A stretch of DNA of 64,000 bases from Pinus tabuliformis. Its lineage: Eukaryota > Streptophyta > Pinopsida > Pinales > Pinaceae. The stretch is from NCBI GenBank assembly GCA_031772625.1, contig CM062813.1:693294420-693358419 (forward strand), written 5' to 3'. The notes under the pieces were generated by a model, which did not search any database, was not told the DNA's origin, and worked only from the letters and a program-made list of their open reading frames with translations. The position numbers were made by a program, and so were the translations under genes. Shown here in pieces: positions 55,754 through 64,000 of the stretch. Numbering within the stretch: the first letter of the stretch is position 1; each line of letters starts with the position of its first letter.

Positions 55754-56593
55754 CTATTCGTGGTGGTGCTCATGATAGCACGTCACCGCACGCACCAAGC
55801 GTCTCAACAGATGATGGATGCGGGTCGTCACCCCCACTGTGTGCCTCTGGTATGCAAAAGGCACATCTGCCAATCTAGCGTAACCCGAAATCCCTTGGGT
55901 GAGTCCCTCGAGATTCTGCACCAGCTCTTCCCCCACGGCACCCCTTGCCTGAGGATCAGCTGCGGGTTGGCCCCTCCACGCTATAGGAGACAAGCCGGCT
56001 GGTCGCTCTGGGCCCACATATGCATATACATACAACTGTCATCAGAACATGCATGTATTGACAAAAAAATGAAAATACATAAAACATCAAAAAAAAGAAG
56101 AGGTCATACCTAGCTCCTCTTCCCACTCCTCTCCCTCTAGCAGTGGGAGGTCTGGATCTCCAATGAAGTTGGTTACCGCGTATGGCCAATCCTCTACCAC
56201 AATCAGCTGGCGGCGAAGCCATATGAAGAACTTGGGCCGCCAAGACATCTGCTGGCCCCCTCCTCCTCTGGGCATCAATGCTGCCCAGCGAGCCATCCTA
56301 GGCTCTCGTGGCAATGGGTCCACTACTATAGCTCCCTGGTACTGGAAGAGGGGTAATCAGAATGACACCACAATCGAGCCATACCCGAACTGTTTCACTC
56401 CCCCGCGCTTACACTTTGTAAGCTGCCTTTTGATATTTGTAGTCACCGCTGTAGCCCAGTCAAAAATGGTGGGGCTGAGGCATTCTGTCGCTAGTAACAG
56501 ATGATTCTGGCTCGCCTCATGGGGCGCCTGTACCCAAGCTGCATGCGTGATGGTGAACAGTATCACCTTAATAACCAAATCATGGATGGTGGC
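55754..56593 (-). pseudogene. antisense PMD-like gene of Tat copy 1, 5' part lost to insertion
   Basis: Minus strand, opposite to pol. It reads ATIHDLVIKVILFTITHAAW, then TECLSPTIFDWATAVTT, KQFGYGSIVVSF, a small deletion and stop near 56357, PLPREPRMARWAALMPRGGG and SWRPKFFIWLRRQLIVVEDW. A second exon follows (VGPERPAGLSPIAWRG ... HEHHHE). The same GT donor exists as in copy 2 at about 56108, but the 3' splice AG is AT at 56020-56021. The 5' exons were cut off by copy 2 at 56593. Confidence 0.8.
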
Positions 56594-57706
56594 TGTTGTG
56601 GAGGTAAATCCTCTCTGCGGACAGAGACGATCCCTACTAGCCCAGACCAGGTCTAGCAACAATCACACAATGCTATCACGCAAGTTCCTAATTGCAAATA
56701 AAAAGTGGATGGTGAGAACCTACTTGGATTCCAACGCTAGTGTTCGTTGAAGAGATGTCGCCCTCGTTCCTTTGCCTTGGCCGGTCATGATCCCCACGAT
56801 CTCCGTGAGTGGACACCTGCACATGCAAAGAACAACACGAAAACAAGAATAAAATCTAGTAGATGCAATTATATATCAGTCAGAAAAGATATAACTCAAC
56901 ATCAAACATAAAATAATGAGAGTGGAACCATAATGATAGTCATCTATTATTAATAAATAACAAAGAAGAATACAACCATTGTTCTGACGTCAAATCCTCC
57001 TTTGGCTGGGTAGTCAGCTACACAAGTCTTGCAAAGCTTGTTGGGATGAGGAACAAGCCTCTCTCTCTTTGGGTGACAAGAATCTCCTTACTTAGATTTG
57101 GCCTTATGGGTGCAAAGAAGGCTCTTGCAGCTTCAAACTCTCTATCACTATGCTAGAACTAGAACTACTGTAACTATGACTAGCTTGCTCAAGGCATAGA
57201 GGCAAGCTTTTATAGATAGAGAAGAAAGAGATAGGATCAACCACATTTTTCATGGGATTGGCTTTATCACTTGGAAACTTCCATGAGAGGTCACAAACCA
57301 CTTTCCCTTCTATGGAGGTTCGAAGCGAAACCATCCTAGCTCAACATAGATTCTGTTGGTGAATGGGTTGAAGAGAACCTTCGAAAGCTTGTTGGTTAAA
57401 AACTTTACTCAATTCGGATGGTGCGAGTGCGACTCTGGGACAGAGCGCCAATGGCGTGCCCTTTTTAGAGGATTTCCCTCTTTGCCGCGGGCAGTGAACT
57501 GTGGACATGCGCTAATGCAAAAAGAGTTGTTTTCATGGGTATTTTACAGGAGATGTCTTCAGGGAAAATGAAGCTCATACTTAGAGGAATATGATGCAAG
57601 TGGTTTCAGGTCATGTCACTTCTCATAGGTCCCGGAATGAGTCCTCCAGTGTGCAGGTGAGGGGTAATAGGGACGGTGACAAAATGTGACAAATTGCTGT
57701 GTAACA
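56594..57706 (-). repeat. 3' LTR of Tat copy 2 (inverted relative to copy 1 LTR)
   Basis: 1113 bp. On the minus strand it starts TGTTACACAGC at 57706 and ends CCACAACA at 56594, aligning along its length with 45030-46136. The TATAAAAG box lies at about 57208-57215. Confidence 0.9.
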
Positions 57707-59427
57707 GATGCCCTCTAAAGCATGAGGCCCGAGAGAGAGGGGGGTGAAATGCTTTACAAGAACATGCGTGACCGAAAACACGACTGCCGGAGAATCTGCG
57801 TAAAGAAGTACAACTGATATCTCAAGTACATGATATATGTGGTATGGGCGCAGCCATCCATAGGAGAGTACATAATAATCTAGATCCAAGGCATGGACGC
57901 AGCCATCCAGTGAGGATCGATATAAAGACTCAGGCATGGTCACAGCCATCCAGTGAATGAGTCATGTAATGAACATAATAATTCACAAATCGCAACCTGG
58001 ATTCCAACAGACAAAATCCAGGGTCTTGCGCTCCATCTCAACCCGAACAGAGTACAAGTCCAAGCATGCGAATACATGAGTTGAAGTCGAGCATGCATGA
58101 ACATCGTCTGATTACCAATCAATGATGAAAACTGTTAACAGACGCGAGAGGTACCACCAATAATGACAATGGCCCTCAAGGTACTATAGGTACAATCTAC
58201 GGTGTGCAAATAAGTGAGCTGGCGTCGAACACCCGTAGAATCATCCGATCGGAGGTCAATGATGAAAACCTCTCGTCGAACACGAAGAACCTTCCATTGA
58301 GGCATGCAGGCTCCAAGGCACCGAAAGGGAGTCTCTAGATCAACTTCCTGGATAACGAGCTGAAGTCGGCAGGAAGTGACCTTGATCAAAGGTTGGCCAT
58401 AGTGTTTCCCACATCAGTGACACAAGACAGAGGAAGAATGTTGTGGTGAATCAAAATTATGTGAGGTATCAGAGGAGGTTGTACTGTTGCAGAGGTCAAC
58501 TTCTCTTGAACATATCGGCGGCATGACAGTGGACTTGGCATTTTTTGACATCAAAATGAGCAGAGGTCATGGTGACAAGGCAATGAGCAGATGAGAGGTC
58601 AAATAGGATAACCCAAACCCACGGAGGCAAGTGTAAAAACAAGATGAGATGTTCCCACCCAGACACGAATGCAGACTAGTGCCATGTTCAAGAGCGACAT
58701 ACTGCCGACACGACAATAATTATGGGTCCATTTTCCCCACCATTTCTGGCGAGTACCCCAGTTATTTTTAACAAGCTTGACGGGGATAGCATATGCTTGT
58801 GAGCGTCATTATGACGGAATCTGATGTCATTAAGTTTTAACGAGTCTGACAAAGGAAGAACTCGGCGTCTTTTCCTGTTTAGAGAGTCTGAAAAGACAAT
58901 AGAAAAGAGAACTCCAGGGGGGTCCTTTTTCGTAAAGTTGTGTCTCCCGAGCCCGAAAAAGTATAAAACAATGCTCGAAAGAACCGCCCAACCATGACGA
59001 TCGAGGAGTACTTTTCAATTATAGTGACATCGATCTGAAAAAGTAAAAAAGCGATCAACACCACGTCGTTTCGTAACCATTAACGAACCTGAAACGACGA
59101 GGGTCCGACAATCTTTTCGTTTTTACACGGTCGGAAAAGGGTTTAAAGACGACCACCTCTTATTTACGTTTAACGAATCAAGAGGGATAGCTCGGAGATC
59201 TTTTCATTTTTAGCGAGTCAGAAAAGAGCTGAAATATGACTTCACGGTGACTTTTTCGTGTATTTACCGAGTCCAAAAAAATATAAAATACAATTCGTTT
59301 CACCATTGAAGTTGCGAAAAAGACCTATCATGGCACCAAAAGCAAGCGTAAAATCCATTTTCAACCAAAAATACATTAAAATATTCAAAAAAACAACCCT
59401 TTAAACCTAATTACAGGTCAAAAAGTC
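57707..59427 (-). other. 3' untranslated region of Tat copy 2 with two tandem-repeat families
   Basis: At 57841-57960 the motif GGCATGGACGCAGCCATCCA occurs three times at 43-49 bp spacing. At about 58754-59290 a degenerate unit like CTTTTCGTTTTTAACGAGTC followed by GAAAAG occurs at least eight times. Tat elements are known for fast-changing tandem repeats in this region. No frame here looks coding. Confidence 0.75.
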
Positions 59428-59435
59428 TATAAATA
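59428..59435 (+). promoter_or_regulatory. TATA box candidate of the antisense gene
   Basis: TATAAATA, a classical plant TATA box, about 140 bp upstream of a consensus splice donor (CAG/GTAAGA at 59567) and 460 bp upstream of the ATG at 59891, on the strand opposite to pol. Confidence 0.55.
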
Positions 59436-59569
59436 TGGTGAAAATGTAAAAATAGAATTACTTTTTACTTTTTACCTCTTGCATAGTAGTAGTGGTCCAT
59501 TTGGGGAGCGAACTTCGAGCAGCGATTACCGCCAATCCGTGCAACCATTTGAGATTCCGCCAGTTCCAG

Positions 59570-59877
59570 GTAAGAGGCGCTCCCCTTAGCTCCATTTTCA
59601 TACTATTTTTATGCATTTTGTTTCCTAATTGAGCCTCCGCAAGGGGGATTTTAAAATTTAGGGTTGCGCCCCATTGGCGTGGGTATCCGGCACGGGTCCG
59701 CGCCAATGGGGTGATTTTCCCAAAGGTGTCGCGCCATTGGCACGACTGTTTTAGAAACAGTCGCGCCAACCGCGCGACCTAACTTTTTACTTGAATTTTC
59801 CCATCATTTTTGAAATTTGTCCGGTTTGTAAGCCTACCAGGGTTTCAATAATGATCAATTCTTCCTTGTGGGTGCAG
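59570..59877 (+). other. candidate 5' UTR intron of the antisense gene
   Basis: The donor CAG/GTAAGAGG at 59570 is close to the plant consensus. The acceptor TTCTTCCTTGTGGGTGCAG/G at 59877 is pyrimidine-rich and ends 13 bp before the ATG. Inferred from splice consensus only. Confidence 0.45.
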
Positions 59878-59890
59878 GAAACAAGCAAAA

Positions 59891-61098
59891 ATGGTGGTGG
59901 AATGGAAAGAACGAGAGCATGATGCCGTGGATGCCTTGGCCATAGCGGATGACGGATATATGAATGCTCTGAGAGACTGTGGTCTCAAGAAATTCTTCCT
60001 CACCTCGTATCTACGAGCTAAACCGGAGCTATTACTGTTCATAGTGGATGCTTGGGATGTCGATGACCAAGTATTTTGATTACGGGATCAGACCTTAGAG
60101 CTGGATGTTTCTGATGTGTACTTCATCACTGGGCTGTCATGGAGAGGGGCAAGCCCCATTCTGACCGGAAGCAGACCTTCCAGAGAGAAAATAGGTGAGG
60201 TGAAGGCCCGGGTGTGTCCAGAGGCACAATTTGGGAAAAACAGCGCCAAGGTGGATATCGCCACCATCCATGATTTGGTTCTTAAAGTGATATTGTTCAC
60301 CATCACACGTGCAGCTAGGGTACAGGTTCCCCATGAGGCAAGCAAGAATCATCTACTACTAGCGACAGAATGTCTCGGCCCCACCATTTTTTACTAGGCT
60401 ACAGCGGTGACTACAAACAACTTACAAAGTGTAAGCGCGGGGAAGTGAAACAGTTCGGGTATGGCTCGATTGTGGTGTCGTTCTTCTTGGAACGATTACC
60501 CCTCTTCCAGTACCAGGGAGATGTAGTGGCGGACCCATTGCCACGAGAGCCTAGGATGGCTCGCTGGGTAGCATTGATGCCTAGAGTAGGAGGGGGCTAG
60601 CAGATGTCTTGGCGGCCCGAGTTCTTCATATGGCTTCGCCGTCAGCTGATCGTGGTAGAGGATTGGCCATACGCGGGAACCAACTTCATGGGGGACCCAG
60701 ACCTCCCACTGCCAGAGGGAGAGGAGTGGGAAGAGGAGTTAGGTATGACCTCTTCTTTTTGATGTTTTATGTATTTTCATTTTTTTTTTGTCAATACATG
60801 CATGTTCTGATGACAGTTGTATGTATATGCAGATGTGGGCCCAGAGCGCCCAGCCGGCTTGTCTCCTATAGCGCGGAGGGGCCAACCTGCAGCTGATCCT
60901 CAGGCAAGGGGTGTCGTGGGGGAAGAGCTGGTGCAGAATCTCGAGGGACTTACCCAAGGGATTCCAGGTTACGCGAGATTGGCGGACGTGCCTTTTGCAT
61001 ACCAGAGGCACACAGTGGGGGTGCCGACCCACATCCATCGTCTGTTGAGACGCTTGGTGCGCGCGGTGACGTGCTATCATGAGCACCACCACGAATAG
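59891..61098 (+). pseudogene. antisense PMD-like gene of Tat copy 2, two coding exons
   Basis: ATG 59891 has a strong context (AAAAATGG). Exon 1 is 59891-60742, the intron is 60743-60832, and exon 2 is 60833-61098. Removing the 90-nt GT-AG intron joins EEWEEEL to VGPERPAG in frame through a split GAT codon, and the frame then runs to TAG at 61096. FFLTSYLRAKPELLLFIVDAW, then LELDVSDVYFITGLSWRG, follows the order of plant mobile domain proteins (Leu-rich start, then a DV-xITGL-xxG block). Later blocks are FFIWLRRQLIVVEDW and HRLLRRLVRAVTCYHEHHHE. Stops at 60077 (from Arg), 60395 (Trp) and 60598 (Gln), and a small deletion near 60416, break this copy. The function is unknown. Confidence 0.75.
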
Positions 61099-61273
61099 AC
61101 TTCTAGGCTTCTTTTCTGCATATTTTTTGAGGGACATGTTGTACGAGGATGTATCAGGATGAACAAGTATTATTTTTTGGACTTATGTAATGCACGCGGT
61201 GCAAAACTTTGCGACACACATATATATATACATAGGCCTATGGTTTATTATTGTGCTTACTTGTATAATGTTT

Positions 61274-61689
61274 TGATTATAAATTACGCAAATGTCTATC
61301 TAATACATGATTAGCCAATGCATCAGATAATGTGTTTAATCGTCTTGGAATATGCTGATATGTGTTAAAATCAAAATTCCTTTCCAACAATTTAACACGT
61401 AAGTACAACCTTAAAATGTGACGGTCTCTGACGGAATATCGCCCATTGAGCTGATGGATGACAAGTTGAGAGTCTAGGTTAACAAGCAATGTACGAATAA
61501 CGAGATTAATTGCCTCGGCTAATCATTCAATAACAGCGCTATATTCAGCAACATTGTTTGTAGTACAGCCTAAACACACACCTTGAAGATCTATCAACTC
61601 ACCGTGAGGATTGTAGATCACCCACGCCGCAGAGGACAAATTACGAGTGCTGCGGCAGGCACCATCAGCGAAACCAATGTAAGGTGCAC
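61274..61689 (-). pseudogene. second RNase H (aRNH) of Tat copy 2
   Basis: Minus strand from the ATG at about 61695. It has the same blocks as copy 1: IGFADGACR, TTNNVAEYSAVIE (with the usual Ala before Glu, where copy 1 has Phe), NLDSQLVIHQLNG and NTLSDALANHVL. A TGA near 61523 where copy 1 has TTA interrupts it. The CAG-ending pyrimidine stretch before the ATG is conserved. Confidence 0.85.
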
Positions 61690-61806
61690 CCGACATCTGC
61701 ACAAGAAGCAAAAAGACACAATAAGGTGCAATCACGCTTTCACACCAATCCGAAAACATGAAAACTCACACACACACACACGCATGTACAAATCGAAGCG
61801 CATGAA

Positions 61807-64000
61807 TCATGCATAGTACTTTTTCAAGTACAGCCCATTGCGGGGCTTATCAAGAGGATTACCTTCGTAGTCAACTAGCTCGTATGCCCCTTTTTGCAAC
61901 ACTCTCTTCACAATGTAAGGGCCTAGCCACATGGGCTCGAGTTTGCCTGCCCCCAGCTTGTCATTTTCTTGGTCGTATAGCAGGACTAGATCTCCCTCAA
62001 CAAAGGAACAAGGCTGAATGGTATGGTCAAAATGAGTTTTGACCCTCTTCTTTTGAGCTTCAATGGCTAGAGAGGCTAAGCGACGGGTCTTGTCTAACCG
62101 TTCTAGATAAAGAAGCCGTTCCTCTACTGGAGTAGTGTTGGGAAGCAACTCGACGACTATTTTCAACGAAGGAATTCCACATTCTATAGGAAGGGTAGCC
62201 TCCAGTTCGTAAACTAATTGGAATGGAGTGAAACCGGTGGCATCCTTCACAGAGGTTCGGTAGGCCCACAAGGCGGGAAACAACATCAGGTGCCAATTAG
62301 ACTTATGCATGTCAATAGTACGTTGAAGCATTGTAACCAAAATCTTGTTAACGGCTTCAACCTGGCCGTTAGACTGAGGATAGTACGGGATTGAACTATC
62401 ATGTCGTAAGCCTAGTTGGGTTGTTAGCTCGGTCATCATGTGATTACGGAAATGTTTTTCGTGATCTGTGACGATGGCCTGTGGAACTCCGAACCGCGTA
62501 ATAACATGATTGAACAAAAACTGCGTCGCTGTATGACCATCTTCATTTAATGTGGGCATCGCCTCGGCCCATTTTGTGAAGTAATCAATGGCAACGATAA
62601 TAAACCCATGCCCCCCGACCAAGCGAGGCTTACAGGTTGTATAATCAATGCCCCATTTTGCAAAAGGGCCTACGGTCACTACAGGGTGCAGGGGGGCCGG
62701 TGGCGCACGCATCTTCCGCTAGTATATCTGGCATGCATGACACGAGCGGACAGCAAGAATGCAATCCTTGAAAATGGAGGGCCAGAAATAACCAGCGCGA
62801 AGGATTTTTTGAGCTGTGGCATATCCGGACATGTGGCCGCCACAGGCGCCAGAGTGGTAGTCATTCAGGACTCTCTCAGCTTCCTCGAGGGTAAGACATC
62901 GGCGGAGAACGGAGTCAACGCTGATACGGTACAGGGTGTCCCCTATGATACGATAGGGTTGAGATTGATGGCGGATCCGCCACCGAGCATCTTTGGATAT
63001 AGCGGGGCGGAAAGAGGACGTTTGTAAATAAATGATAATATCCCCGTACCAGGGATCGAGGGTGCTGATCAGAAAAAGAGTTTCGTCCGGGATATGATCT
63101 TCTGAAAGAGAGGGTGCAGAAGGAGACGGCAAAGAACAGAGTAACTCAGCGAAGACCAGGGACTTCTTAGACTTGGCAGCAGTAAATTCCAAGTCAAACT
63201 CTTGGAGGATTACGATCCATTTTGAGTATTTTCCCCCCAGCGACTGACGTGACAAAATGTACGTCATCGGGTTGCAGTCAGAAATCACGGTCGTGGTGCA
63301 TAATAGGATATAATGCCAGAAGCGTTGGACGGCACAAACAGTGGCCAATGCCAACTTCTCGACATAAGTGTATCGAGTCTCCGTATCTAGGAGGTTGCGG
63401 CTGAGATAATATATGACATGTTCATTGCCATCATCATCGTCTTGCACTAGAACCATGCCGATAGTGGTATCAGCGGCGGCTAGATATAGAGTATAATCAC
63501 GGTGGTAGTTCGGAGGTCGCAATAATGGAGTAGAGACAAGGAGGCCCTTGAGTCGCTCGAAAGACTCCTGAGCGATAGCATCCCAGTGAAAGGGTGTGTC
63601 TCGCTTCAATAACCGTGTGAAACCCTTAGCCACCTCGGCATAATTCGGAATGAATCGTCTTAAGAAATTTGCTTTACCCTGCAAACTCTACAACTGCTGC
63701 AAAGAAGCAGGGGGAGGAAGGTTCAAAATAGCTTCGACTTTGAGGGGGTCTAGATGGATGACCTCTTGGGAGACGATAAACCCGAGTAGACGGCCTGATT
63801 CAACGTAGAAGACACATTTATGAGGATTGAGCCTGTTACGGTAGTGTCGACAGCGGAGAAAAATTGCGCGAAGATGGGAAGGATGGTCCTGACGCTTGAC
63901 TGAATGAGCTGGAAGGTCATCCAGGTACGGCTGTACAATGTGATGAATGTCATGAAAGGCATAGGACATTGCACGTTGGAAGGTGGCACCGGCATTCTTT
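61807..64000 (-). pseudogene. pol: Tat Pol of copy 2, partial
   Basis: Minus strand, from the stop at 61807 up to the window edge within reverse transcriptase. It shows PYLDDLPAHS, the RNase H block YTLYLAAADTTIGMVL, the integrase HHCC region (HSGACGGHMS ... CHACQIY), the catalytic D, D and E regions, and LGPYIVKRV. TAG at 62719-62721 corresponds exactly to CAG at 54121-54123 of copy 1. A second TAG at 63688-63690 lies after QQL. The amino end is outside the window. Confidence 0.92.

Larger units (their letters stand above)
45030..56593 (+). mobile_element. Tat-type Ty3/gypsy retrotransposon, copy 1 (interrupted by copy 2)
   Basis: Begins with LTR 45030-46136, inserted in the receptor-kinase relic. 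Order: LTR, primer site, leader, Gag with a long low-complexity amino end, protease, reverse transcriptase, RNase H, integrase, a second RNase H frame, then an antisense coding region. At 56593 it stops inside that antisense gene, where the end of an inverted LTR starts; the matching uninterrupted sequence in copy 2 is at about 60262. The simplest reading is that copy 2 inserted here and the rest of copy 1 lies beyond the window. The 935-codon pol frame is intact; gag is not. Confidence 0.9.
56594..64000 (-). mobile_element. Tat-type Ty3/gypsy retrotransposon, copy 2, inverted and nested in copy 1
   Basis: Its 3' LTR ends at 56594 next to copy 1 sequence GGTGGC, which in copy 2 continues uninterrupted (60262 region), marking an insertion point. 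Going upward: 3' LTR, a 2.2-kb 3' untranslated region with tandem repeats, the antisense gene (plus strand), aRNH, integrase, RNase H and part of reverse transcriptase, leaving the window in the polymerase. Pol has TAG stops at 62719 and 63688. Orientation, order and sequence match copy 1 closely. Confidence 0.92.

Noticed and set aside
56357..56662. 101-codon minus frame spanning the LTR/antisense-gene junction
   Set aside because: Chimera created by the copy 2 insertion; its first part is LTR sequence.
1..64000. CRISPR array, tRNA gene or bacterial-type operon
   Set aside because: No spacer-repeat pattern, no cloverleaf I could support, and all coding content is eukaryotic transposon or plant-gene relic.

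Overview
The window is plant nuclear DNA built almost entirely of transposable elements, with no intact host gene. The best clue to the organism is a Penelope-like element with a GIY-YIG endonuclease at 6.0-9.1 kb. In land plants such elements (Dryads) are known to me only from conifers, so a conifer is the leading inference. Long, nested, decayed LTR elements, AT-rich spacers and a Tat-type Ty3/gypsy pair agree with that but do not prove it.

Layout. 1-1.5 kb: minus-strand remnant of an LTR element. 1531-4193: complete non-autonomous LTR element (gag plus protease remnant) with a perfect 5-bp target duplication. 5.7 kb: compound TA microsatellite. 6.0-9.1 kb: Penelope-like element. 9.1-14.0 kb: AT-rich spacer with several local tandem duplications and a coding-like relic. 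14.0-18.95 kb: Ty1/copia element, many stops, 3' LTR truncated. 18.95-20.7 kb: decayed host coding sequence, perhaps REV3-like. 22.2-30.8 kb: minus-strand copia relic split by a complete 6.9-kb L1-type LINE with a 14-bp target duplication. 30.8 kb: kinesin-12-like exon fragment. 31.7-33.4 kb: diverged tandem repeat, one unit carrying 80 nt of 5.8S rRNA. 33.4-43.3 kb: two direct 2.4-kb copies of a gag-only element flanking a second complete non-autonomous gypsy element (37296-40634). 44.5-45.0 kb: LRR receptor-kinase exon relic, cut by the 5' LTR of a large Tat element.

45030 to the end: two closely related Tat-type Ty3/gypsy elements, the second (minus strand, 56594 to beyond the window) inserted in the first (plus strand, 45030-56593). 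Together they show the family plan: LTR, tRNA-Arg-like primer site, long leader, Gag with a very long Gln/Pro/Gly/Tyr-rich amino end, protease, an uninterrupted 935-codon RT-RNase H-integrase frame in copy 1, a separate second RNase H frame, then a gene on the opposite strand before the 3' LTR. In copy 2 that antisense gene has a TATA box, a 5' splice donor in a probable leader exon, and a 90-nt GT-AG intron whose removal joins two reading frames exactly. The product resembles a plant-mobile-domain protein. This is the most interesting object in the window.

A second theme is how the elements died. In the copia, the small gypsy, the LINE and the Tat gag, most in-frame stops are TAG or TAA where a Gln codon is expected, often with the reading frame otherwise unbroken. 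That fits C-to-T decay of methylated DNA, particularly at CAG (a CHG site). All family assignments were made by eye from motifs; no search was run.
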